DNA of 64,000 nucleotides, taken from positions 21,356-85,355 of the forward strand of contig NZ_FQUU01000019.1 in the NCBI RefSeq assembly GCF_900129295.1, read 5' to 3'. A model generated the notes under the pieces. It had not been told where the DNA came from and did not search any database. It saw only the letters and a program-made list of their open reading frames with translations. Numbering within the stretch: position 1 is the first letter of the stretch; each line of letters begins with the position of its first letter. The translations under genes were made by a program, and so were the position numbers. Below are positions 26,801 through 35,090 of this stretch, in pieces. The stretch comes from Flavisolibacter ginsengisoli DSM 18119 (GTDB lineage Bacteria > Bacteroidota > Bacteroidia > Chitinophagales > Chitinophagaceae).

Positions 26801-28778
26801 ATTGACGGTTTGTGCAGGCGGATCTGTTCCGGCCTTACCGAATGCTTCCGATAATGGTATCAATGGTAACTGGTCACCAGCCACTGTAGATAATACAGCC
26901 TCGGGTACTTACACCTTTACTCCAACTGCAGGACAATGTGCGCTTACCACAACATTCACAGTAACGGTGAATCCAAACGTAACGCCAACCTTTAGCTTTG
27001 GAACTTCACTGGCCATATGTGCCGGTGGAACAGTGCCTGCTTTACCTGCTACATCCGCAAATGGTATTACCGGTACATGGAGCCCGGCTACGGTTGACAA
27101 CCAGGCATCAGGCAGCTATACTTTTACACCGGCTTCAGGACAGTGTGCGACAACAACAAATTTTGATGTAACAGTAACACCGAATACGGTGCCTGTATTT
27201 AGCATAGGATCAACACTGACCATTTGTGCGGGCGCCGCAGTTCCGGCTTTACCTGCATCTTCAGATAATGGTGTTGCGGGAACCTGGAGTCCTGCTACCA
27301 TAGATAACCAGGCTTCCGGTGTTTATACATTCACTCCATCAGCGGGTCAATGCGCTACCACTGCAACATTTACTGTAACAGTGAATCCAAATATTACGCC
27401 TACGTTTTCTTTTGGCACGTCCATGAGCATATGTGCAGGATCTGGTGCGCCAGCCCTGCCGACAACATCTGTTAATGGCATCACAGGAACCTGGAATCCT
27501 GCGACGGCTGATGATCAGAATTCAGCAACCTATACATTCACGCCTGCTGCCGGACAGTGTGCAGTTAGTACAACATTTAGTTTAACAGTTAATCCGAATT
27601 TGACACCAACATTTGACTTTGGTACATCCATGACCATTTGTGCGGGATCAGGTGCACCTACTTTGCCGGCAACTTCCAACAATGGTATCACAGGTACCTG
27701 GAATCCTGCAACAGCAAATGACCAGGCTACAACCACGTATACATTTACACCTGCTGCCGGTCAGTGTGGCACTACTACAACCTTTACATTAAATGTTACA
27801 CCGAATACTATACCCACATTTGGTTTTGGCACATCGCTGACCATATGTGCAGGAAGTGCAGTACCTGTATTGCCTTCAACATCCGACAATGGTATCGATG
27901 GAAACTGGAATCCTGCAGTAGTGAGTAACCAGGCCTCCGGTATCTATACATTTACACCGGTTACTTTGCCGGGTCAATGTATCAGCACCGTGAAATTCAA
28001 TGTAACGGTCAATCCAATACTTACACCAACCTTTAGCTTTGGAACAACACAGGTAATATGTTCCGGATCTGCCGTACCTGTATTGGCCACTACTTCTGAT
28101 AATGGCATCAAAGGTGTATGGGCTCCTGCGGTGGTCAGCAACCAGGCTTCGGCAATGTATACCTTTACAACAGATCCAGGCCAGTGCGCCGCACCCAATG
28201 CAAGCTTTACGGTAACAGTACCACCAGTTGCTACCGTCAATGCGAAGAATGATACCACCGTGAATGACGGTGACCTGCTTCCATTATTTACTATTGAAGG
28301 TTCACCAGCAACAGGTGTGACCTATGCATGGACAAATTCAAACATCGCGATTGGCCTTGCAGCTTCCGGAACCGGTACCATACCAGCTTTCACGGCAACG
28401 AACAAGGGCAGTGCTCCTATTAAAGGAACTATAACCATAACACCTTCCATTAATGGTTGTGCCGGTACACCACGTACCTACGTGATCACCGTAAATCCAT
28501 TGGATAAGGATGTATTTGTGCCAAACGTATTCTCTCCCAATGCTGATGGGAAAAATGACAAGCTGTTCGTGTATGGTAATTATATCACGCAGGTTGATAT
28601 GCACATATTCAACCAGTGGGGACAGGAAATATTTATTATAGACAGCAAGACAAAGGGATGGGATGGAACCTTTAAAGGGAAGCCACAGCCTGTAGGCGTG
28701 TATGTGTATGCGCTGAAAGCAGTAATGACAGACGGACGAACCATTTCTATGAAAGGATCAATCACACTGGTAAGATAA
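23820..28778 (+). CDS. T9SS type-B adhesin with 17 tandem 69-aa repeats
   Basis: A 1652-aa secreted surface protein with a signal peptide (LLFSFFFSVTTKAQ) and a non-repetitive Cys-containing N-terminal region to about residue 300. Seventeen repeats of about 69 aa (207 bp) span roughly 24,710-28,230. Each has two conserved Cys (in ICAGG and AGQCA) plus GITGTWNPATVDNQ and YTFTP, a likely disulphide-stabilised beta-sandwich. Residues about 1560-1652 are the gliding-motility-associated C-terminal domain (VFVPNVFSPNADGKNDKL, FNQWGQEIF, WDGTFKGKPQPVGVYVY) that directs T9SS export and type-B anchoring. Repeats 3-4-5 closely resemble 6-7-8, so a three-unit block was duplicated. It forms an operon with PorP/SprF and OmpA/PD40 genes. 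Likely role: adhesion or a surface filament. Confidence 0.92.
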   Translation: MNSRTLLSVITLLFSFFFSVTTKAQSFGINASAAWITNCSQNDYFNTSGSGSNLIGPAGNTFNNTNLGAYTQNAETLILRGGEVRSFKIPGVANVCSAHMYYRVYLQTGVPGSFNVMDLSFVDDCNVPAGTYPSGGSCVAGDQKWNRVVNDGTTTPYAPVNLTAYAPGNYVLEIYYDVTGSNSSTSLCNETVTLNNGGNNYKAFFSIQAPVLESYNPTTCNGTEGFITISGLTPGSTYSISYSDDGAPVGPLNLTANASGQVTISNLNAGTYADFTIISSGCPTDLNTGVILSNPVFTPKFTKIAPFCAGSTAPVLPTTSTNGIAGTWNPSVVDNQNSGTYTFTPNAGQCGIPTTMSVTVNPKVTPTFSFGTSLTICAGGSVPALTTTSTNSITGTWNPSIVDNQNSGTYTFTPAAGQCANPATFTVTVTPNIPPTFSFGTTLTICAGQAVPALSTTSSNGITGTWNPATVDNQNSGTYTFTPTAGQCATTATFTVTVNPNVTPTFSFGTSLNICAGGTVPSLPGTSVEGITGTWNPATVDNQNSATYTFMPSAGQCALNTTFTVTVAPNIPPSFAFGSSLTICAGGAVPSLPATSDNGITGTWSPAIVDNQNSATYTFTPTAGQCATTATFTVTVNPNITPAFSFGTTLTICAGGTVPALSTTSTNGITGTWSPASVDNQDSATYTFTPSAEQCATTTTFTVTVNPNVTPTFSFGTSLNICAGGTVPALPATSTEGITGSWNPATVDNNASGTYTFTPTAGQCATTTNFTVTVAPNIPPSFAFGSSLTICAGGSVPALPATSDNGINGTWNPATVDDQNSGTYTFTPTAGQCATTASFTVTVNPIITPIFSFGTSLSICAGGTVPALVTTSSNGITGSWSPATVDNQNSATYTFTPNAGQCAVNTTFTVSVNSNTAPVFSFGSSLTICAGGSVPALPTTSDNSINGTWSPASVNDQASGTYTFTPTAGQCATTATFTVTVNPNITPTFGFGTSLTVCAGGSVPALPNASDNGINGNWSPATVDNTASGTYTFTPTAGQCALTTTFTVTVNPNVTPTFSFGTSLAICAGGTVPALPATSANGITGTWSPATVDNQASGSYTFTPASGQCATTTNFDVTVTPNTVPVFSIGSTLTICAGAAVPALPASSDNGVAGTWSPATIDNQASGVYTFTPSAGQCATTATFTVTVNPNITPTFSFGTSMSICAGSGAPALPTTSVNGITGTWNPATADDQNSATYTFTPAAGQCAVSTTFSLTVNPNLTPTFDFGTSMTICAGSGAPTLPATSNNGITGTWNPATANDQATTTYTFTPAAGQCGTTTTFTLNVTPNTIPTFGFGTSLTICAGSAVPVLPSTSDNGIDGNWNPAVVSNQASGIYTFTPVTLPGQCISTVKFNVTVNPILTPTFSFGTTQVICSGSAVPVLATTSDNGIKGVWAPAVVSNQASAMYTFTTDPGQCAAPNASFTVTVPPVATVNAKNDTTVNDGDLLPLFTIEGSPATGVTYAWTNSNIAIGLAASGTGTIPAFTATNKGSAPIKGTITITPSINGCAGTPRTYVITVNPLDKDVFVPNVFSPNADGKNDKLFVYGNYITQVDMHIFNQWGQEIFIIDSKTKGWDGTFKGKPQPVGVYVYALKAVMTDGRTISMKGSITLVR
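24710..28230 (+). repeat. 17 x 207-bp tandem coding repeat
   Basis: An in-frame DNA repeat inside the adhesin gene, one unit per 69 codons, with 17 units countable from the recurring ICAG/GQC pairs. The DNA is diverged at third positions between most units, but the 621-bp block of units 3-5 recurs as units 6-8. The regularly spaced antisense open frames of about 60-64 codons here are by-products. Confidence 0.9.
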
Positions 28779-28790
28779 AAACTAACTGCA

Positions 28791-28818
28791 CGGGGCAGTG
28801 ATGAGAAACACTGCCCCG
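28791..28818. promoter_or_regulatory. Intercistronic GC-rich hairpin without T-run
   Basis: CGGGGCAGTG (28791-28800), loop of 8, CACTGCCCCG (28809-28818): a perfect 10-bp stem between adhesin stop and porP start, with no following T tract. It is more likely an mRNA-stability or partial-attenuation element than a full terminator. Confidence 0.6.
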
Positions 28819-28843
28819 GGTAAAAATAATATCCAATAAAAAA

Positions 28844-29869
28844 ATGAAAACGTTTACGATGAAACTTTCTGCTTTACTCACCACCTGCCTCGTGCTGGCT
28901 GGCATGCAACGGTTGGCTGCGCAGACAGACCCTCATTTTACGCAGAACTATACGTATCCTATGTATGTGAATCCTGCGCTGGCGGGCAGTGGCAACGGTG
29001 ACTACAGAGTTTCAGCTATTTATCGCAGCCAGTGGGGTGGAGTAGGTAATCCCTATCGCACAACAGGCGTATCCTTTGATACACGCACAGATAAAAATAT
29101 AAACCTGGGTGCCAACCTGATGAACCAGGCCGCCGGGGATGGTGGATTCAATTACTTAAATGCTTACGCTACCATTGCCTACACTGGTGTGAAGTTTGGA
29201 AAGAACCTGGAACATAGGCTGGTGTTTGCCTTACAGCCAGGTTTGATCAACCGCCGTATTGACCAGAGCAAATTCAAATGGGGTGAGCAATGGAATCCTA
29301 TAACGGGTTACAATGCTTCCAATCCCACATCTGAAAGCTTTGCTGCTACCTCCGCTACCACATTTGATGTTGGCGCCGGTGCATTATATTATGATGCTTC
29401 TGAAGATAAAAAATACAATGTCTTTGGTGGTGTTTCTTTCTTCCACCTGAATAGTCCCAAAGATCCTATCATATCCTCTCAAAGCGATGTGTTGAATACC
29501 ATACCCTTAAGATATACTATACATGGAGGCGTAAGTTTCAATATGGAAGAAGGGCTCAGTATTGTTCCTCATATTCTTTATATGCAACAGGGAAATGCCA
29601 GGGAAACTATGTTGGGTGTGTACGCACAAAAGAACGTGAATGAAGAAACGGATATCATGGTGGGTGCGTATTATCGTCATAAGGATGCCTTTGCACCATT
29701 TGTGGGTGTTGATTACCGGGATTTCCTGGTAGGATTGAGCTATGACATGAACACATCCAAACTGGGAAGCTTATCCAGGAACATCAACAGCTTTGAGTTG
29801 AGTGTTTCCTACAAACCTAAAAAAGGTGCGAAAAGCATTTTTGATTTTATACGTTGTCCCCGTTTGTAA
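28844..29869 (+). CDS. PorP/SprF family type IX secretion outer-membrane protein
   Basis: A 341-aa outer-membrane barrel. It has a signal peptide (CLVLAGMQRLAAQ), then the family start TDPHFTQNYTYPMYVNPALA and SAIYRSQWGGVGNPY. Later segments include KNINLGANLMNQAAGDGGFN and the terminal FELSVSYKPKK. PorP/SprF proteins serve T9SS, and the copy next to a type-B adhesin is thought to anchor that adhesin at the surface. It is 65 bases after the adhesin gene with a hairpin between them. Confidence 0.93.
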   Translation: MKTFTMKLSALLTTCLVLAGMQRLAAQTDPHFTQNYTYPMYVNPALAGSGNGDYRVSAIYRSQWGGVGNPYRTTGVSFDTRTDKNINLGANLMNQAAGDGGFNYLNAYATIAYTGVKFGKNLEHRLVFALQPGLINRRIDQSKFKWGEQWNPITGYNASNPTSESFAATSATTFDVGAGALYYDASEDKKYNVFGGVSFFHLNSPKDPIISSQSDVLNTIPLRYTIHGGVSFNMEEGLSIVPHILYMQQGNARETMLGVYAQKNVNEETDIMVGAYYRHKDAFAPFVGVDYRDFLVGLSYDMNTSKLGSLSRNINSFELSVSYKPKKGAKSIFDFIRCPRL

Positions 29870-29939
29870 TTCTATTACATAAAAAGTTAGCAGCCATATT
29901 ATGAATGCCCTTCAATCTCTTCCGATAAATAACCTTACC

Positions 29940-31952
29940 ATGAAACTGCATAAGGTAAAGAATACTGCTTTGCTGGTGCTGGCGGGTTGTGCCCTGGCAA
30001 CACAGGCTTACAGCCAGGCAGACAATAGCCTGGCGCTGGCCGATAAATATTTTGCTGCCGGTGATTATTTTACCGCTGCAGGTCTTTACGGGCAATACCT
30101 TCACCCGGTAAAAAAACAAACCTCCAGCGACTTTCCTTTGAATATAAAAAAGAGAGGTGGGTCCGGTAAGGGCAATTATGTCAATGACCTGGCTATCCAG
30201 TTCAAACAGGCAGAGAGCTACAGGCTGGCCAATTACTGGAACGAAGCCGCTGTCCTTTACAAAGAATGTTTTGATAAGGACCCTGTAACTTATCCCAATG
30301 CCTTGTATTGGTATGCTGTATGCCAGCGCAGCCTGGGAAATTATGCTGCAGCACAGGAAAGCCTTGACCAGTTTATTTCAGGCAACCCTGGAACGGCCTA
30401 CATGCAGGAAGCGGGTAAGGAAAAGGACAGGCTTACGTTTATAAGCCAGCAAAGATCAAGACCAGATTCAGTATTGTTTCATGTGCAAAAACTGTCCATC
30501 AATACAGGCAACGAAACTTCAGTATATGCACCAATGATAGCTGGCAATGATCAATATTTAGTAACAAGTACAGTGAAGGATTCAGTTGCCTTGCCTGGCG
30601 TTAACCCTTATCACAACAGGCTGTTTCAATCTACGTTGGTGAATGGCAGTTTACAAAACCTCTCTCCTGTAACCATAGAGGGAAATGACAATAGTTTGAA
30701 CCAGGGTACGGCATCTCTTAGCCCTGATAGAAATACGATATATTTTACCCAATGGAAAAAGGAAAATGGTGGCTCTGTTTCTTCAATATATTATGCCACC
30801 AAAAAAGATAATGGATGGAGCCAGCCTGTGTTGATGCCATCTGTGAACCAGGAAGGCAGTAACAGTAAACAGCCATTCTGTACTGCTGATGGAAAATATT
30901 TATTCTTTGCTTCCGACAGGAAGGGAGGATCGGGCCAGTTTGATATCTGGTATGCACCGCTGCAGGCTGATGGCCAGGCAGAAGAACCAGTTAATGCCGG
31001 AACTGTTATCAATACGGCAGGCAACGAACAGGCGCCATTCTATCATGCCGCCAGCAATACACTTGTATATGCATCAGACAATAGGCCGGGCATGGGTGGG
31101 TATGATCTGTTTGCTGCCAGGGGAAAGGAAACTAACTGGCAGGCACCGGAGAATATGGGTCATCCTATCAATTCCTCTCGTGATGATATCTATTATTACG
31201 CTTCAGAAAAGGGATCTATATACAATGATGCTTTGATAGGTTCAGACAGGGGATCTGAATGTTGCCTGTCAACCTATACTGTTTCTAAAACAGCAAAAAG
31301 ACAACTGATTGCAGGTATTGTCAGGGATTGTAAGGATAACGCACCACTGGCCGGAGCGGAAGTAGTGATGAAAGAAACTTCAGGTAAAACCTATAACAGC
31401 ACAACAGGTGCAGATGGGAGTTATGTATTTGAATTATCGGGTGATATCAACCAACGACAGTTCCTGCTGAGCAAAGAAAAATATGCAGGTAAAACTGCAG
31501 AAATGGAAGTGGATGGAGGAAAAACTGGTTGGCTGATAGATACCATTTACAATGCGCCGCTTTGCCTGGAAAAGAAGCTGGTGATCAAGGTGGAGAATGT
31601 AGTAACGGTTTATTTTGATTTTGACAAGAGCTTATTAAGGGACCGTGCCACACAACAACTGGATTCTATCTATAACGTATTGGTAGAAAATCCAAAGGCC
31701 ACCATCCAGGTATCTGGTTATACCGATGGACTGGGCTCGGTAGAATATAACAAGATACTTTCTGACAAGCGGGCCAAAGCCTGTGCTGATTATTTAATTG
31801 CAAAAGGTATAGATGCCTCGAGGATCAGCTTTGAATCCTTCGGCGCCTGTTGCCCGGTTGAAATGGAAATGATCAATGGAAGGGATAATCCTGATGGAAG
31901 AAGTATGAATAGAAGAGCACTGATCAATATTGATAAACCAGCAGAAGAATAA
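29940..31952 (+). CDS. OmpA family protein with TPR-like, PD40 and carboxypeptidase-like domains
   Basis: A 670-aa cell-envelope protein. The ATG at 29940 is preferred because the signal peptide MKLHKVKNTALLVLAGCALA starts there; an upstream ATG at 29901 adds 13 unneeded residues. In order: TPR-like helices (ADKYFAAGDYFTAAGLYGQY, YWYAVCQRSLGNYAAAQESL); WD40/PD40-like propeller strands (TADGKYLFFASDRKGGSGQF, YASDNRPGMGGYDLF); a carboxypeptidase-regulatory-like domain (VRDCKDNAPLAGAEVVMKE); and an OmpA peptidoglycan-binding domain (VYFDFDKSLLRD, GYTDGLGSVEYNKILSDKRA, NRRALI). Proteins of this kind accompany PorP/SprF and link the adhesin assembly to peptidoglycan. It is the last gene of the operon. 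Confidence 0.9.
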   Translation: MKLHKVKNTALLVLAGCALATQAYSQADNSLALADKYFAAGDYFTAAGLYGQYLHPVKKQTSSDFPLNIKKRGGSGKGNYVNDLAIQFKQAESYRLANYWNEAAVLYKECFDKDPVTYPNALYWYAVCQRSLGNYAAAQESLDQFISGNPGTAYMQEAGKEKDRLTFISQQRSRPDSVLFHVQKLSINTGNETSVYAPMIAGNDQYLVTSTVKDSVALPGVNPYHNRLFQSTLVNGSLQNLSPVTIEGNDNSLNQGTASLSPDRNTIYFTQWKKENGGSVSSIYYATKKDNGWSQPVLMPSVNQEGSNSKQPFCTADGKYLFFASDRKGGSGQFDIWYAPLQADGQAEEPVNAGTVINTAGNEQAPFYHAASNTLVYASDNRPGMGGYDLFAARGKETNWQAPENMGHPINSSRDDIYYYASEKGSIYNDALIGSDRGSECCLSTYTVSKTAKRQLIAGIVRDCKDNAPLAGAEVVMKETSGKTYNSTTGADGSYVFELSGDINQRQFLLSKEKYAGKTAEMEVDGGKTGWLIDTIYNAPLCLEKKLVIKVENVVTVYFDFDKSLLRDRATQQLDSIYNVLVENPKATIQVSGYTDGLGSVEYNKILSDKRAKACADYLIAKGIDASRISFESFGACCPVEMEMINGRDNPDGRSMNRRALINIDKPAEE

Positions 31953-31989
31953 TTGGAAAATATATAGTGCATTGAAATAGGATAGCATC

Positions 31990-32018
31990 AAATGCTGACC
32001 ACCAGGTCAGCATTTTTT
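31990..32018 (+). terminator. Rho-independent terminator of the T9SS operon
   Basis: AAATGCTGACC pairs with GGTCAGCATTT around a 4-base loop, followed by T-rich sequence. The mirrored A-run lets it also serve the convergent DUF4846 gene. Confidence 0.85.
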
Positions 32019-32026
32019 ATTACGCT

Positions 32027-32800
32027 TTACTCAAACTTCCTTAATGAATAATCATCAAATTGATAGGAGGAAGTAGTAATCGTTCCCTTTTTTAAAGCAT
32101 ACCAGGGACTAATGGATGTATTGAAAGGGTTACTGACCACATACATGGTTTGCGCAGGTGTATAACCTTCCACTAATTTGAATAATCTTTCGCCTGAACC
32201 TGATACTTTTTCGTCAACAATGATGCAGCAATGTCCCGGGCTGCCGGGAGTAATGATAATGACGCCTACGCCAAAATCTTTGGCAGGCTTTAAATGATTA
32301 TACAGTGAAATGGTTCCTGCCCAGGTATAAACAATATCTAAGTAGTCGCGCAATGCTTTGTGTGAAATAAGAACAGGACTGGATCTTATGAATTGAACGG
32401 TGTTGCCCCTGGCAACAGGTCTTTTACCAGTACAATAATCTTCAAAGGAATAATATTGGCCATCAGTGAAATGAAAGCCAATGGCAGAATAGCGTTCCTG
32501 TGCAAAAAGGTATTCAGCCCTGAGGCGCATCAGCGCATCGGCACATTGTTGAAGGTCGCGCTTGCCTACATCAAAAGCAACTATGCCTGCCTGCTTGGAT
32601 TGGTTGGCAATAGCATTTCCTTTATAATCAAGGATGATACCTTCCGTAATGGGAAGATGTTGCAGGAAGTATCCCCAACTGTCTTTATTGAAACTTACCA
32701 ATGAATCATTGGTGATGGTAGCTGCTGGCAATGCCTGTATAGATACATGATCAGTTGCATTCGTGCAGCCTGCAAGGACTACGGATAATAGTACTCTCAT
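32027..32800 (-). CDS. DUF4846 domain lipoprotein
   Basis: A 257-aa lipoprotein when begun at the ATG at 32800 (MRVLLSVVLAGC gives a clean lipobox LAGC); an upstream in-frame start at 32824 is less likely. The body matches DUF4846: SWGYFLQHLPI, DLQQCADALMRLRAEYLF, YSAIGFHFTDG, GTISLYNHLK, DFGVGVIIITPGSPGHCCII, and EGYTPAQTMYVVSNP. The fold may be related to cysteine-peptidase-like proteins, with Cys/His in PGHCCII, but the function is unknown. It is convergent with the T9SS operon across a shared terminator. Confidence 0.85.
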   Translation of the reverse strand: MRVLLSVVLAGCTNATDHVSIQALPAATITNDSLVSFNKDSWGYFLQHLPITEGIILDYKGNAIANQSKQAGIVAFDVGKRDLQQCADALMRLRAEYLFAQERYSAIGFHFTDGQYYSFEDYCTGKRPVARGNTVQFIRSSPVLISHKALRDYLDIVYTWAGTISLYNHLKPAKDFGVGVIIITPGSPGHCCIIVDEKVSGSGERLFKLVEGYTPAQTMYVVSNPFNTSISPWYALKKGTITTSSYQFDDYSLRKFE

Positions 32801-33016
32801 AACTAAGTTTTCATTGAGATGCACAGCTCCGGGGTTTCCATAAGGCTTGTTGAATTAATTATTTCTCTTTTTTTTATTTAGTGCCTTGCCCTGATTACAC
32901 CTATCTGTATGTACACATTTTTTTCCGCATCATAGTATTGAATGTTTTATACAATACTTTGTCATTATCGATTTGACCCAGCATATAAATTTGAAAACAA
33001 ATAATTTGATATTCCC

Positions 33017-33092
33017 AAGCCTCATAGAGGCGATATTTTGGTAGAAAAAACATTGTATTTTGAAGAAGCAAAGCCCTGTAAGGGCGACATTT
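33017..33092 (+). repeat. Left terminal repeat of RAYT element 1 (GCCCTGTAAGGGC family)
   Basis: Two small palindromes (AAGCCTC-ATA-GAGGC and GCCCTGTAAGGGC) lie about 50 bases apart, joined by a GATATTTTGGTAGAA segment. An inverted, slightly diverged version lies at 33569-33645 on the far side of the transposase. A related pair is at 58752-58982. Confidence 0.8.
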
Positions 33093-33106
33093 TTATTTAA
33101 AGAAGA

Positions 33107-33567
33107 ATGGCCAACACGTATTCACAAATCTCTATTCATGCCGTTTTTGCTGTAAAGGGCAGAGAGAATTTCATCATTGCTCCCTGGCAGGATCAGCTAC
33201 ACCGCTACCTCTCAGGTATTATTACTTCAAACGGGGCCACATCTCTAGCCGTAGGTGGCTGGAAGGATCATGTACATATTTTTTTTGGAATGCCGGTGAC
33301 CACTTGTCTCTCGGATTTTATGAGCATTGTTAAAGCAAGCAGCAGCAAGTGGATCAATGAGCAACAGTTTATTAAAGGAAAGTTTCAGTGGCAGTCAGGC
33401 TACGGGCATTTTCTCATTCCAAAAGCCAAAGAGATGGCGTTATTAATTATATTATGGGTCAGCAGGAGCATCACAGGGTCCGGACTTTCAAAGAAGAGTA
33501 TTTGAAGATCTTGTCTGACTATGAAATACCTTATGAGGAAAAATATCTTCCTGAGTTTTACAGCTAA
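33107..33567 (+). pseudogene. IS200-like (Y1/REP-associated tyrosine) transposase, single frameshift
   Basis: The HUH transposase starts well: NTYSQISIHAVFAVKGR, the HUH motif in WKDHVHIFFG, KASSSKWINEQQFIKGKFQW, SGYG. The frame is then lost near 33404-33407, where a GGGG appears to have become GGG. Switching frame restores the family end (SKSQRDGVINYIMGQQEHH, then TFKEEYLKIL) to a TAA at 33565-33567. The catalytic Tyr (in INYIMGQQ) lies in the downstream frame, so the uncorrected 132-aa product is inactive. Inverted REP-like repeats flank it on both sides. A sequencing error is possible; it would make the gene intact. Confidence 0.88.
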
Positions 33568-33568
33568 G

Positions 33569-33645
33569 AAAATGTCGCCCCGCTGGGGCTTTGGGATCTA
33601 CTCAATATGTTTTCTTCTACCAAAATGCCGCCCTTACAGGGCTCC
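33569..33645 (-). repeat. Right terminal repeat of RAYT element 1
   Basis: Inverted counterpart of 33017-33092. It starts AAATGTCGCCCC-GCTGGGGC, continues through TTCTTCTACCAAAATG and ends GCCCTTACAGGGC. Together the two repeats enclose the transposase like imperfect 76-bp terminal inverted repeats. Confidence 0.8.
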
Positions 33646-33661
33646 TGGCTAACTGAACTCA

Positions 33662-33793
33662 CTACTTTTCTGTTGCTAAATAATCCTCTATGTGAGGGCT
33701 GAAATCCTTGTCTTGTCTAAGCTGGGAGTTTGTGATCCCTTCCCTGATGAAAATTGTGTCCACACGATAGGGATTACCGAGAATGGAAAAAGT
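33662..33793 (-). pseudogene. Possible 3' remnant of an unidentified gene
   Basis: On the minus strand a 43-codon frame ends in TAG at 33662-33664 and reads like real protein (NPYRVDTIFIREG, NSQLRQDKDFSPHIEDYLA). It has no start codon, and a stop lies just upstream in frame. It abuts the RAYT element, so it may be the tail of a gene destroyed by rearrangement. I do not recognise the family. Confidence 0.35.
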
Positions 33794-33854
33794 TTAAGAA
33801 TCCTGGCAGGTTACCTATTTCATTGAAACGGTATCAATAGAAATAAACCAGGTT

Positions 33855-34715
33855 ATGAAACGATTGCTCTTCTTCCCTGCACTCTTCATTATAATAAGTG
33901 GTTGTCAAAACAACACCGGTGAGAATGAATTAGCCAAAGCACTTACAGATACCACATCCATCACTGGTATCACAGGTGATTCAGTGAAACTGGTGAAGAC
34001 TGCCAGAATAGATTTCAAGGTGAAAGATGTTGAAAAAGCTGGCTGGGGAGTTTCGGCATTGGCCCAACAATTAGGTGGAAAGATCTTTCATCAACAATTA
34101 GAAACAATAGAAGGAGAAAGGAAGGAACTTAAGATGTCTGATGATTCTCTTTTGGTCATCACTGCGTATACTCCCCGTGTTGCTATAACTGTAAGGATAC
34201 CATCGGAGAACCTGGAATTGTTTCTTCATAACATAGCCGGCCTGGGTTATTATACCAGCAGCAGCCGATTAGATATAGAAGATAAGAGCCTGGCCTTTCT
34301 TGAAAATGAATTGAAACAAAAAAACAGGCAACGGGAATTATCCAAACCAGGAAATACAGTTAAAGCCCTTGCATCTATGCAATCGATCAATGTAAAAGAT
34401 GCGATGATCGAACAGCATATTGCGAACAGGGCTATTGATGCCGACGTCAATTACAGCCTTGTAAATATTTCTTTGTTTCAAAACTCCCTGGTCCGAAAAG
34501 AGGTGATCGCCAATTACATTCTTACTGGTTATGAACTACCCTTTCATAAAAGATTATTGAATGCCATTGGCAATGGCTGGGAAATGTTCTTAAGCTTTGT
34601 TCTCTTCCTGGCGCATCTATGGATGTTCTTTTTGGTGGCAGGTATAGCATGGATCATCTACCGCTATTTTCAGCAAAGCAGGAAGATGGCTTACAATAAT
34701 TCTACATTTAAATAA
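33855..34715 (+). CDS. DUF4349 domain lipoprotein
   Basis: A 286-aa lipoprotein with lipobox IIISGC near residue 17. DUF4349 spans about residues 45-270: VKTARIDFKVKDVEKA, VAITVRIPSENLELFLHNIA, SSSRLDIEDKSLAFLENELKQKNRQ, a coiled stretch, and a C-terminal membrane helix (FVLFLAHLWMFFLVAGIAWIIY). The family is widespread but of unknown function. Its stop directly abuts the stop of the convergent YccF gene (34715/34716) with no space for a separate terminator. Confidence 0.88.
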   Translation: MKRLLFFPALFIIISGCQNNTGENELAKALTDTTSITGITGDSVKLVKTARIDFKVKDVEKAGWGVSALAQQLGGKIFHQQLETIEGERKELKMSDDSLLVITAYTPRVAITVRIPSENLELFLHNIAGLGYYTSSSRLDIEDKSLAFLENELKQKNRQRELSKPGNTVKALASMQSINVKDAMIEQHIANRAIDADVNYSLVNISLFQNSLVRKEVIANYILTGYELPFHKRLLNAIGNGWEMFLSFVLFLAHLWMFFLVAGIAWIIYRYFQQSRKMAYNNSTFK

Positions 34716-35090
34716 TTAGATAGCAACGATCTTCTTTCCAAAAGGCATTAATGAGATCTCTACCAGCTTGAAATGTTGCCTGGCGAAGGGTATACCTATT
34801 ATTGTAAGGAATAACACGATGCCGAAAGCTATATGGGTCAGGGCCAGCCACACGCCACCGAATACAATCCAGATAATATTTAAAAAAGTGGAGATGGTTC
34901 CGGAAGAGGAGGGATTATTCACGGCCTTCCGTCCAAAGGGCCAGAGGACAAACCCTGCCATTTTAAAACATTGAAGCCCGAAAGGGATGCCGATCACGGT
35001 GCAACAAAGTATAAAGCCGCCAATGCAATAGCCGATGGCACTGACCAAGCCTCCGAAGATCAGCCATATAAGATTACCTAACAGGTTCAT
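34716..35090 (-). CDS. YccF domain inner-membrane protein
   Basis: A 124-aa membrane protein with two related YccF units, each with a hydrophobic helix followed by a GIPF motif: FGGLVSAIGYCIGGFIL with TVIGIPFGLQCFKMA, and FGGVWLALTHIAFGIVLFL with TIIGIPFARQHFKL. Both units end in a (W)PFGxK/R motif. The family length is about 120-150 aa. The function of YccF is unknown. Confidence 0.9.
   Translation of the reverse strand: MNLLGNLIWLIFGGLVSAIGYCIGGFILCCTVIGIPFGLQCFKMAGFVLWPFGRKAVNNPSSSGTISTFLNIIWIVFGGVWLALTHIAFGIVLFLTIIGIPFARQHFKLVEISLMPFGKKIVAI

Noticed and set aside
24710..28230. Possible CRISPR-like regular repeat array
   Set aside because: The unit is 207 bp, in frame, and diverged at third codon positions with no unique spacers; it is a protein repeat. 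No cas genes are present.
24839..28258. Series of about ten minus-strand open frames of 60-94 codons at regular spacing
   Set aside because: They are the antisense shadow of the 207-bp coding repeat of the T9SS adhesin; spacing and sequence follow the repeat unit and none has a start signal of its own.
33395..33415. Programmed ribosomal frameshift in the IS200-like transposase
   Set aside because: No slippery heptamer is seen at the break, and this transposase family is normally a single frame; a one-base deletion in the G run explains the data more simply.
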